A stretch of DNA of 53,136 bases from an uncultured Clostridia bacterium (GTDB lineage Bacteria; Bacillota; Clostridia; TANB77; CAG-508). The DNA lies in NCBI GenBank assembly GCA_934177725.1, contig CAKPPO010000011.1, positions 1-53,136 of the forward strand. Reading direction: 5' to 3'. The position numbers were made by a program, and so were the translations under genes. The first letter of the stretch is position 1, and each line of letters starts with the position of its first letter. The notes under the pieces are model-generated. The model saw nothing but the letters and a program-made list of their open reading frames with translations. It was not told the origin of the DNA and made no database searches. This document shows positions 36,005-44,465 of the stretch, piece after piece.

Positions 36005-37288
36005 CTATTTTATTTTTGCATTATCTACTATGAAACTAATTGCTTTTTCTGTTTTTACAGATTCTGCAATATATGCTTTTAAGCTTTCATTTGCTTCTAA
36101 GTCTTTTGCATCTTTTCCATACATAGTAGCCATTTCTTCTAATTTTGCTTTTACTTCTTCGTCTGTTGCTTCTATTTTTTCTGCTTCAACTATTGCGCCT
36201 AATACAAGTTTTGTTTTTACTTGTCTTTCAGCTTGTTCTTTCATTTCTTTTCTCATATCTTCTTCTGTTTTACCCATCATTTGAAGATATTGTGCAAAAT
36301 TTAATCCTTGATACATTAATCTTTGTTCAATGTCTTTTATCATATTGTCTGTTTCTGTTTCTACCATTCCTGATGGAATGTCGATTTCAGTATTATCGCA
36401 TACTGTTTTTATAGCTTCTTCTTCTGTCTCATATTTTGCTTTGTTTTTATTTTCTTCTTCTAATTTTTCTTTTATAGAATCTTTTAATTCTTTGATTGTA
36501 TCGAATTCGCTAACATCTTTTGCAAATTCATCATCTACTTCTGGTAATTCTTTTTTCTTTATTTCATGTAGTTTTACTTTGAATACTGCAGCTTTTCCAG
36601 CTAAGTCTTTAGAGAAGTATTCTTCTGGGAATGTTACATTTATGTCTTTTTCTTCTCCTATTTTCATACCAATAATTTGGTCTTCAAATCCTGGAATAAA
36701 TGTGTTACTTCCTATTACTAATTCGTGATTTTCTGCTTTTCCACCTTCAAATGCAACACCATCTACAAAACCTTCGAAATCGATAACTGTTGTGTCATTT
36801 TTTTCAACTGGTCTATCTTCAACATTTACAAGTCTTGCATTTCTTTCTTGCATATGTCCAATTTCATGGTCTATGTCTTTTTCTTCTACATTATACTCTA
36901 CTTTTTTTAGTTCTATACCTTTATATTTTCCTAATGTTACTTCTGGTTTAGTTTGTACTACTGCTGTAAAGATTAAATCTTTTCCTTTTTCCATTTGGAT
37001 AATGTCTATTTCAGGTCTGCTTACTGCTTCTATTTTAGCATCTGTTAATTCTTTTTCATAAACTTCTCCTGCTACTTCATTAAAAGCATCTTCATAGAAT
37101 ATTTGTGCTCCATATTGTTTTTCAACTATTTTATATGGTGCTTTTCCTTTTCTAAATCCTGGAATATTAAAATATTTTGCACTTTTTACATATACTTTTT
37201 GTATTGCTTCTTCAAATTTAGAAGCTTCAATTGTAAAGCTTAATTTTACTTCATTTTTTTTGTCTGTTTTTTCAACTTTCATACTCAT
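36005..37288 (-). CDS. tig: Trigger factor
   Basis: 427 aa, normal length. The ribosome-binding signature GFRKGKAP is near residue 45. The FKBP-type prolyl isomerase domain (VIDFEGFVDGVAFEGG, about 160-245) and the helical C-terminal chaperone domain follow. It binds nascent chains at the exit tunnel. It begins the tig-clpP-clpX cluster. Confidence 0.96.
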   Translation of the reverse strand: MSMKVEKTDKKNEVKLSFTIEASKFEEAIQKVYVKSAKYFNIPGFRKGKAPYKIVEKQYGAQIFYEDAFNEVAGEVYEKELTDAKIEAVSRPEIDIIQMEKGKDLIFTAVVQTKPEVTLGKYKGIELKKVEYNVEEKDIDHEIGHMQERNARLVNVEDRPVEKNDTTVIDFEGFVDGVAFEGGKAENHELVIGSNTFIPGFEDQIIGMKIGEEKDINVTFPEEYFSKDLAGKAAVFKVKLHEIKKKELPEVDDEFAKDVSEFDTIKELKDSIKEKLEEENKNKAKYETEEEAIKTVCDNTEIDIPSGMVETETDNMIKDIEQRLMYQGLNFAQYLQMMGKTEEDMRKEMKEQAERQVKTKLVLGAIVEAEKIEATDEEVKAKLEEMATMYGKDAKDLEANESLKAYIAESVKTEKAISFIVDNAKIK

Positions 37289-37439
37289 TTTTCTTCATCC
37301 TTTCACGCTACACATAATATTTAGCTTGTTTATTATATCACATTTTTAAGATATTGCAAGTCCTATAATATAATTTTATGAATATTATGTATTATAATTT
37401 ATTTACTCAACACTTTTAATTTTAAATCTATTATTTTTC

Positions 37440-39644
37440 CTACTTTTCTTCTCCTTGGTATGTTGGATTATTTTCTTGCTTTACTTCTGGAATCTCATTT
37501 AACCATGCAAAATCTTTTCTGTTTTTAGCACTTTCTAAAATTTTATCTAATTTTTTTGTTGCTTCTTTATGACTTTCTTCATATTCTTTAACATCATCGT
37601 TTATAATATAACCTTTTTTATACTTTTCATATGTATCTAACATTCCTATTTCATATACATTTGTGTTAGATAAATATTTTTCTAGTTCTGGAATCTGCTC
37701 TTCTAAGTATTGTCTTAACTCTAGTAAGCTTAGTCTATCATATACTTTATTGTCTCTTGGTTTAATTTCTATTGTTCCAATGGTTCCAAACATTTCATGT
37801 ACTTGATTTATATAATGTGCTGTATTAAATGATATATCTACTAATACTCCATTTACATTTACTGTAAACAAATAACGTAAGTTATTTACTTCTAACATAG
37901 GTTTTAAGTCTTCTATATTTATTTTCATTTCATTTAAGAAATCTGTATATGTACCTAACTGATCATCTTCACCTATTTGTTCTTCTTTTCTTCTAACTGT
38001 ATAACCATCTTGATCATCTTTTTTGTAAGTTTTATATGTTGCTCTTGTCTTTTTAAATCCATATGTTTCTTCTCTTTTATGGAATGTTGCCCCTTTTCTT
38101 ACTCTTAAAGCCTTTTTACTTTCTAACAACTCATAATCTTCTGGATTATCATAATACATATCTCTCGACATATATTTTGCTTCATCTACTATTTCATATT
38201 TTTGTTCTATTTTTTCTTTTATTTCTTCACCATATGTTACTCCTTTTGTTAAAACATATCTAAGTTCAAATTCATCTTTAGATTTTGTAATTGTACTAAT
38301 TACTTCATCTACTACTTTTTCATATTTTTCTTTAAATTCTTCTTTAGATATTCCTAATTCTAGTCGAAGCATTTCTTTACTAATTGCCACTGTTCTTACA
38401 TAAAATGGATCTAGTTTAATTAAATTTTGCTCTATATCTTTGTAGTCTTCAATTCCATTGCATGTAATAACATTTATATTTTCATGTTCGTTTGATTTAT
38501 ATGGCTTTACACATCTTGTTTCTTCTATAATTCCATCAGTTTGTTCAGATATTTCAGGAATAGCTTTATGTAATAAATAACAGATATATTGTTCATCTTT
38601 ATCTGTATTTAATGTTTGATATGTTTTAGTAAAATTTGCTATATCACACAATTCTTTTAGCTTTTCATTTGTGGTATTATCTCCTATACTTTTCAAAGTT
38701 TCTCTCATCGGAGTTTCAACTATTTGCATATATTCTTCAGTTGTAAAATCTGCTTTGCTATTTGTTAAAAATCTATGTAATATAGGATTTATTGTATCTG
38801 GTAATTCATCTTTGTTGTTTCTTATTTCTTCTAATAAAAAGTCTAAAATATGATCACCTATTACTGAAGGTGCACAAAAATATATTTCTTTATAATTTCT
38901 GGCTCTTTCTAGTATTGCCATATCTAAAAAGATTTTCTTTTCTTCCGGTATTGCTACAATAATTTTATCTACATCTAAAACAAATTCAAAACTATCTATT
39001 AATTTATCCACTTCTGTTAGTATCTTATAACCTGCTTTTTGAGAATCTCTAACTAAATAGTCTAATCTATCCGCATCAATATTATTAGAAACAAAAGATG
39101 CTAATAAATCCTTCAAACTTACTCTATTATTTTTTATTTTAATACTATTTTGTTTTTTATCTTCTTTTTTGTATTCATATACCTTTTCTAGAAACTTTCC
39201 TACCTTTGTTGTAAACTCTTCGCCATAATATTTTTTCAAAATTTGATGTATAGCAGTATTTTCATCTTTAACTATATCTATACTTCTTTTTTCATGAGAA
39301 TATCCCGTAATCTTTTCTAAAGTATGGGAATATGCACCATGTCCAACATCATGAAGAAGCATTGCAATTTTAGCAATTTCCTTTTCATCTTCTCTTATTT
39401 TTATTCCTTGTGCATTTAGTTTTTTCTCTATATTATTTATAATTTTGCAAATCAAATGATAAGATCCAATGCTATGGTCAAACCTAGTTTCAGACTTCAT
39501 ATCTGGATATTTTAAATAAGATGTACCAGTTTGTATTATATCTTTTAGTCTTTGAAAATCTTTTGATTCTACTAATTCTTTGTACACTCCATCTAACTCA
39601 ATATCTCCGTGTATTTCATCATTTATTATTAATTTTTCATTCAT
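37440..39644 (-). CDS. HD phosphohydrolase fused to a CYTH-like domain
   Basis: 734 aa. The N-terminal half is a dGTPase/SAMHD1-like HD domain: FDHSIGSYHL (about 55), LLHDVGHGAYSH (HD near 97-98) and NNIDADRLDYLVRDS (about 190). The C-terminal half, about 455-640, has the strand order of a CYTH/triphosphate-tunnel enzyme: EFELRYVL near 459, DMYYDNPEDYELLESKKALR then RKG near 514, YTVRRKEEQI near 551, VLVDISF near 603 and GTIEIKP near 625. HD proteins of this type hydrolyse nucleotides and CYTH domains act on triphosphates. The fusion suggests a two-activity nucleotide or polyphosphate enzyme; the substrate is unknown. RBS AAAGGATG. It lies between dnaE and tig. Confidence 0.75.
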   Translation of the reverse strand: MNEKLIINDEIHGDIELDGVYKELVESKDFQRLKDIIQTGTSYLKYPDMKSETRFDHSIGSYHLICKIINNIEKKLNAQGIKIREDEKEIAKIAMLLHDVGHGAYSHTLEKITGYSHEKRSIDIVKDENTAIHQILKKYYGEEFTTKVGKFLEKVYEYKKEDKKQNSIKIKNNRVSLKDLLASFVSNNIDADRLDYLVRDSQKAGYKILTEVDKLIDSFEFVLDVDKIIVAIPEEKKIFLDMAILERARNYKEIYFCAPSVIGDHILDFLLEEIRNNKDELPDTINPILHRFLTNSKADFTTEEYMQIVETPMRETLKSIGDNTTNEKLKELCDIANFTKTYQTLNTDKDEQYICYLLHKAIPEISEQTDGIIEETRCVKPYKSNEHENINVITCNGIEDYKDIEQNLIKLDPFYVRTVAISKEMLRLELGISKEEFKEKYEKVVDEVISTITKSKDEFELRYVLTKGVTYGEEIKEKIEQKYEIVDEAKYMSRDMYYDNPEDYELLESKKALRVRKGATFHKREETYGFKKTRATYKTYKKDDQDGYTVRRKEEQIGEDDQLGTYTDFLNEMKINIEDLKPMLEVNNLRYLFTVNVNGVLVDISFNTAHYINQVHEMFGTIGTIEIKPRDNKVYDRLSLLELRQYLEEQIPELEKYLSNTNVYEIGMLDTYEKYKKGYIINDDVKEYEESHKEATKKLDKILESAKNRKDFAWLNEIPEVKQENNPTYQGEEK

Positions 39645-39703
39645 ATTTCAACATCCTTTTACCCAAATTATTTTTAAGCCTGTCACAAACTGTGACATTT
39701 TCT

Positions 39704-39724
39704 CAATTAGTGATTGCCCCCAAT
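39704..39724. repeat. Small palindrome insert at dnaE stop codon
   Basis: CAATTAGTGATTGCCCCCAAT is bracketed by the direct repeats TGTGACATTTTCT (39691-39703) and TGTGATATTTTCT (39725-39737), 12 of 13 identical. It supplies the last residues and the stop codon of dnaE. A separate TGTCACA/TGTGACA stem lies at 39681-39697. Confidence 0.6.
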
Positions 39725-42700
39725 TGTGATATTTTCTTTTCCTACTATTTCTTCTATTTCATTTAAAGTGTTTCCATTTAAGAAAATTCCTCCTGCAGGT
39801 AATTTGTTTTCTCCATTTAATATAAATAATGCTGTATTGTTTCTATCTCCTGCAAAGAATTTAAGTGCTCCTCTCAATTTATCTTTCACTTCTTCGCTTA
39901 AATTGGTAATATTTATTTCTAGATTATTTATTCTTCTTAATCCTTCATTTTTTGTACCAGCAAGTGATGAAGCAAAAGGGACAGATGACGCATTAGGAAA
40001 CGTCCCTTTTGCGTCAACATTTTGTATTTTGCTGGCTACTATGCTTACGTTTTCTTCATCTTCTCTAATGCTTAGTCGTCCTTCTACTAGCACTATATTA
40101 TCTTCTATTAAACTATTTGCTGATTGTGTATATACATTTTCAAATACTACTGTTTCCATACTTCCATATAAATCTTCTAGTGTCACAAATGCCATTATTT
40201 TGTTATTTTTTGTGTATTTTTTCTTTATTGAATTTATTATTCCTATGAACTTTACTATTTGTCCATCTTTGTACGGAAATTTTCCTGTTTGTGCTAGTTC
40301 TTCTAATCCTTCTCTTATTTTTAATGTGCTTATATTTGTATTTTTTTCAATAATTTCTTTTAGTTCTGCTAAAGGATGACCAGATATATATATTCCTAGC
40401 ATTTCTTTTTCCATTGATAAAAGCTCTTTATCTGTGTATTCTTTAAGTGTTGTATATGAATATTTTAATTTTTCAAGTTGTTTTTCGTCTTCTTCAGATG
40501 AACTTTTGCTTCCACCTAATCCACCTAAATCAAACATTGATACTTGACCTTTTATATTTTTTCTTGAGCTATCTGAAATTGCATCTATTATGTCTTCAAA
40601 TGATGCCATTAATGTACTTCTTGTTTGTTCAAATTCATCAAATGCTCCAGATTTTATTAAACTTTCTATACATTTTTTATTTACCGCTTCTGCCTGAATT
40701 CTTTCACAGAAATCTGTAAATGACTTGTATTCGCCATTTTTTTGTCTTTCTTCTACAACTGTATTCACTGCTGCGACTCCTACGTTTTTTATACTTCCTA
40801 ATCCAAAACGTATTTTGCCATTATCAACTGTAAATTTTGTTTCACTTTTATTTATGTCTGGCTTTAATATATCTATTTTTAGTCTTTTACATTCTTCTAT
40901 ATAATATGGGACTTTATCCAAGTTTCCTAAAAAGCTGTTTAAAGTTGCTGCCATAAATTCTTCTGGATAATATGCTTTTAAATATGCTGTTTGATATGAT
41001 ACGACTGCATATGCTGCGGCATGTGATTTATTAAAAGCATATTTGGCGAATTCAGCCATTTCGTCAAATATTTTATTTGCGCTTTTTTCGTCTATTCCGT
41101 TTCTTACACATCCAGGAACTACAACATTACCATTTTCGTCTACCTGTCCATTTATAAATATTTCTCTTTCTTTTGCCATTACATCTAGTTTTTTCTTACC
41201 CATAGCACGACGAACTAAATCTGCTCTACCTAATGAGTATCCTGCTAAATCTCTTACTATTTGCATAACTTGCTCTTGGTATACCATACAACCATAAGTA
41301 ACCTCTAGTATTGGCTTTAATGCAGGATGTGTATATACAGCATGTTCAGGGTCTTTTTTGTTTGCTATATATCTTGGAATTTGATCCATTGGTCCAGGTC
41401 TGTAAAGTGATACCCCAGCTATTATATCTTCTAAGCTATCTGGCTTTAACTCTCTCATAAAGTTTGTCATTCCTTGTGATTCAAATTGGAATATTCCAAC
41501 CGAATTTCCTTCTTGCCATAATTTATAGACTTTAGGATCATTCATATTTTTGTCAAATTCTACAGGTATGCCTTTGTCTTTTTTTACTAAATCTATGGTA
41601 TCTTTTATAACTGTTAATGTTCTTAAACCTAAAAAGTCCATTTTTAAAAGTCCAAGTTCTTCTAATGTAGTCATTATATATTGTGTAGAAATATTGCCAT
41701 CTCTTACATATAAAGGAACATAAGTATCTACTGGATCTTTTGTTATAACTATTCCACATGCGTGTGTTGAAGCCTGACGTGGCATTCCTTCTAATGCCAT
41801 TGCTATATCTAATAGTTTCTTAATTTCTGCATCTGTTTCATAAAGTGTATTTAGCTCTCTATTTTGCTCTAATGCTTTTTTAATTGTAATATGTATTTCA
41901 TTTGGTATCATTTTAGCAAGTTTATCTGCTTCTGCATATGGTACATCTAGAACCCTTGCGACATCACGAATTACCATTCTTGCTGACATTGTACCAAATG
42001 TTATAATTTGTGATACATGGTCATAACCGTATTTTTTACAAACATATTCTATTACTTTATCTCTTTTTTCATAACAAAAGTCAACGTCAAAATCGGGCAT
42101 ACTAATTCTTTCAGGATTTAAAAATCTTTCAAAAAGTAGATTATATTTTATCGGATCTATATCTGTTATTCCTATTGCATATGCAACAATAGAACCTGCA
42201 CCAGAACCACGACCTGGTCCTACTGGAATATCATGTGTTTTAGCATAATTTATATAATCCCATACTATTAAGAAATAGTCTACATATCCCATTTTCTTAA
42301 TAACGCCTAATTCATATTCCGCCCTTTTTCTAATCTCTTCTGGCAACTCTTCATAACTACCATTACCATTAGGGACGTTTCTTAAAGGTGAATCTGTCCC
42401 TTTTGGTAACTCTATTTTTTTATTTTTTTCTTTATCCGCTCCATTAGGAAACGTCCCTAAAGGTGAATCTGTCCCTTTTGTCTCATATCTTTTTATTAAA
42501 CCTTTTTTTGTTAAGTCTTCTATGTAGTCGTAATGTGTTGCATATCCTTCTGGTACATCATAATTTGGCAAAATTGTATGTCCAAATTCAAATTCAACAT
42601 TACATTTTTCTGCTATTTTTACTGTATTTTCTATTGCTTCTGGTACATTTGAAAAATAATCGCTCATTTCTTCTGGTGATTTTATATAAAGCTCGTCTGT

Positions 42701-43414
42701 GTCAAATCTCATTCTGTCTTCGTCTGACATTTTCTTTCCTGTTTGAATACATAAAAGTACTTCATGATTGTATGCGTCTTCTCTTCTTGAATAGTGTGCA
42801 TCATTTGTTGCAACTAATGGTATGTTTAATTCTTTTGAAAGTTCTATTAGTTTTTGATTAACTAATACTTGCTCTTTCACACCATTATTTTGTATTTCTA
42901 AATAATAATCTTCTCCAAATAAATTTTTAAACCATAATGCTGCTTTTTTTGCTTCTTCCATATCATTTGCAAGTATTGCTTGGCTTATCTCTCCTGCCAA
43001 ACAAGCACTAGAGCATACTAATCCTTCATGATATTTTTCTAATATTTCTTTATCTATTCTTGGTTTATAATAAAAACCTTCTGTATAACTTAACGATACT
43101 AATTTTGATAAGTTCCTATAACCTGTCATGTCCTTTGCAAGTAATATTAAATGATTATATTTACTATCTAATTTAGGATCTTTGTCATGTCTCGTTCGTG
43201 GTGCTACATATACTTCACAACCTATTATTGGTTTTACTCCGTTTGCTTTACATGCTTTATAAAAATCTATAACTCCAAACATTGCTCCATGGTCAGTAAT
43301 AGCAATTGCATCCATTCCAAGTTCTTTTGCAATTACTGGTATATCTTTTATTCTGTTTGCTCCATCTAATAAACTAAATTCACTATGTATATGTAAGTGT
43401 ACAAAATTTCCCAC
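39707..43414 (-). CDS. dnaE: DNA polymerase III alpha subunit (DnaE)
   Basis: 1235 aa. The N-terminal PHP domain begins HLHIHSEFSLLDGA. The catalytic palm has GRGSGAGS and PDFDVDFC. HhH and OB-fold regions follow. This is the C-family replicative polymerase of the DnaE type. Three small repeats are embedded without breaking the frame: two at residues about 312-350, in the loop between PHP and palm (KGTDSPLGTFPNG and KGTDSPLRNVPNG), and one at about 1134-1148 between the OB fold and the C-terminal domain (KGTFPNASSVPFAS). The C-terminus (ITIGGNH) is also set by a repeat. The start is GTG at 43414 with GGGAG upstream. It lies downstream of murI. Confidence 0.96.
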   Translation of the reverse strand: MGNFVHLHIHSEFSLLDGANRIKDIPVIAKELGMDAIAITDHGAMFGVIDFYKACKANGVKPIIGCEVYVAPRTRHDKDPKLDSKYNHLILLAKDMTGYRNLSKLVSLSYTEGFYYKPRIDKEILEKYHEGLVCSSACLAGEISQAILANDMEEAKKAALWFKNLFGEDYYLEIQNNGVKEQVLVNQKLIELSKELNIPLVATNDAHYSRREDAYNHEVLLCIQTGKKMSDEDRMRFDTDELYIKSPEEMSDYFSNVPEAIENTVKIAEKCNVEFEFGHTILPNYDVPEGYATHYDYIEDLTKKGLIKRYETKGTDSPLGTFPNGADKEKNKKIELPKGTDSPLRNVPNGNGSYEELPEEIRKRAEYELGVIKKMGYVDYFLIVWDYINYAKTHDIPVGPGRGSGAGSIVAYAIGITDIDPIKYNLLFERFLNPERISMPDFDVDFCYEKRDKVIEYVCKKYGYDHVSQIITFGTMSARMVIRDVARVLDVPYAEADKLAKMIPNEIHITIKKALEQNRELNTLYETDAEIKKLLDIAMALEGMPRQASTHACGIVITKDPVDTYVPLYVRDGNISTQYIMTTLEELGLLKMDFLGLRTLTVIKDTIDLVKKDKGIPVEFDKNMNDPKVYKLWQEGNSVGIFQFESQGMTNFMRELKPDSLEDIIAGVSLYRPGPMDQIPRYIANKKDPEHAVYTHPALKPILEVTYGCMVYQEQVMQIVRDLAGYSLGRADLVRRAMGKKKLDVMAKEREIFINGQVDENGNVVVPGCVRNGIDEKSANKIFDEMAEFAKYAFNKSHAAAYAVVSYQTAYLKAYYPEEFMAATLNSFLGNLDKVPYYIEECKRLKIDILKPDINKSETKFTVDNGKIRFGLGSIKNVGVAAVNTVVEERQKNGEYKSFTDFCERIQAEAVNKKCIESLIKSGAFDEFEQTRSTLMASFEDIIDAISDSSRKNIKGQVSMFDLGGLGGSKSSSEEDEKQLEKLKYSYTTLKEYTDKELLSMEKEMLGIYISGHPLAELKEIIEKNTNISTLKIREGLEELAQTGKFPYKDGQIVKFIGIINSIKKKYTKNNKIMAFVTLEDLYGSMETVVFENVYTQSANSLIEDNIVLVEGRLSIREDEENVSIVASKIQNVDAKGTFPNASSVPFASSLAGTKNEGLRRINNLEINITNLSEEVKDKLRGALKFFAGDRNNTALFILNGENKLPAGGIFLNGNTLNEIEEIVGKENITIGGNH
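39972..40015. repeat. In-frame coding palindrome, dnaE copy 3
   Basis: The unit has AAAAGGGAC and GTCCCTTTT ends with inner GACGCA/TGCGTC arms and an 11-bp core GGAAACGTCCC. It is inverted relative to the two other dnaE copies and encodes KGTFPNASSVPFA. Confidence 0.85.
42366..42406. repeat. In-frame coding palindrome, dnaE copy 1
   Basis: A 41-bp unit starts CCATTAGGGACGTTTC and ends AATCTGTCCCTTTTGG. It encodes KGTDSPLRNVPNG on the minus strand and is 34 bp from copy 2. Confidence 0.88.
42441..42480. repeat. In-frame coding palindrome, dnaE copy 2
   Basis: It is nearly identical to copy 1 except that the central 11 bp are inverted: GGAAACGTCCC instead of GGGACGTTTCT. It encodes KGTDSPLGTFPNG in the same frame. 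Confidence 0.88.
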
Positions 43415-43533
43415 GTTAATTTCTCCCTATATAAATTTCACCCAAATTATATTACATTTTTGTAAAAAAAACAAGACTACTATAGTCTTTGGCTTAATAT
43501 TTCACTTTAAACTTTGTCTAAAATTGAGAAAAA

Positions 43534-43565
43534 GTAGCAATTAGGACTGTACCCCAAATTGCTAC
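43534..43565 (-). terminator. Palindrome at murI stop codon, likely terminator
   Basis: GTAGCAATT (43534-43542) and AATTGCTAC (43557-43565) enclose the loop aggactgtacccca. The right arm contains the murI stop codon. On the minus strand TTTTTCTC follows, so it can terminate. The loop is like those of the GTCCC-loop family. Confidence 0.75.
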
Positions 43566-44326
43566 TCTGCCATTTGTAATAATTCATTTAAGTTTTTATC
43601 TTCTTTTACTAACTTTCCTGAGTAATAATATTCAATTTTTAATGTATTATTTGCTAGCATATTGTTCTCTTTTAATACATTTTTTAATCTATTTGCCACT
43701 CCTAAGCTTCCGTCTATAATCTTAGTTTCTTTAGGAAATATTTTTGTTAATGTTTCTTTAAAGAATGGAAAATGTGTACACCCTAATACTAGTTCAGAAT
43801 AGTTTTCCAAATTATATATTTTTAATTCTTTCTTTATATATTTTTCTACTTTTTCTGATTTAAATTCTCTCTTTTCTGCAAATTCTACCAATTTAGGCAT
43901 AGGAATTAAATCTACATATTCTTTAGCCTCAAATTTTTCTATTAAATTATGTAATTTTTCTTCTCTTATAGTTGTTGGTGTTGCCATTACTAGTACTTTT
44001 TTCTTTTCTTTATTTTCTATTGCTGGCTTTACTGCTGGCTCTATTCCTATTATTGGCATGTTATATGTATTCCTTAACTCATTTATTGCTATGCTTGTTG
44101 CTGTGTTACAAGCTATTACAATTGCTTTTACATCTTTTGAAATCAAGAACTCTACAGCTTTTTTCACATATTTTTTTACTTCTTCTTTTGGTTTTGTTCC
44201 GTATGGTACATTTTCTGTATCTGCATAATATATGTATTCTTCGTTTGGTAGCAACTCTATTATTTTACTTAATACTGTTAATCCACCTATTCCAGAATCA
44301 AAAACTCCTATTTTTCTATTGTCCAT
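43562..44326 (-). CDS. murI: Glutamate racemase
   Basis: 254 aa. VFDSGIGGLTVL at the N-terminus, the catalytic Cys in IACNTATS and the second Cys in LGCTHFPF are all present. It makes D-glutamate for peptidoglycan. The stop codon falls in a small palindrome (43534-43565), and dnaE follows 147 nt later. Confidence 0.96.
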   Translation of the reverse strand: MDNRKIGVFDSGIGGLTVLSKIIELLPNEEYIYYADTENVPYGTKPKEEVKKYVKKAVEFLISKDVKAIVIACNTATSIAINELRNTYNMPIIGIEPAVKPAIENKEKKKVLVMATPTTIREEKLHNLIEKFEAKEYVDLIPMPKLVEFAEKREFKSEKVEKYIKKELKIYNLENYSELVLGCTHFPFFKETLTKIFPKETKIIDGSLGVANRLKNVLKENNMLANNTLKIEYYYSGKLVKEDKNLNELLQMAE

Positions 44327-44352
44327 TTTTCGCCTTTCTATTCTGTTTTAGT

Positions 44353-44465
44353 AAAAAAACAGAATCAAGATTTTGTACGCAGTGCAAACTGCTATAAAAT
44401 CTAATTTCTGCCATATTTATCTTCTACAGAAATTTATCATACTATGATAAATTTCCTAGAATATA
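44353..44465. repeat. MITE-like double-hairpin element, copy B
   Basis: This is the reverse-complement version of 2141-2252. The short hairpin has arms GAAATTTATCATA (44429-44441) and its complement (44443-44455). The long one covers 44360-44410. Compared with copy A, both short arms carry the matching G-to-T/C-to-A change, so pairing is kept. It supplies the stop codon and last residues of the MBL gene, and with its T-run (TTTTTTTAC on the minus strand) its terminator. Confidence 0.88.

Noticed and set aside
36030..36728. Overlapping plus-strand reading frames opposite tig
   Set aside because: They mirror the codons of trigger factor and have no RBS or recognisable domain.
39714..40379. 221-aa plus-strand reading frame opposite the dnaE 3' end
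   Set aside because: No RBS or family; composition is that of antisense to a conserved gene.
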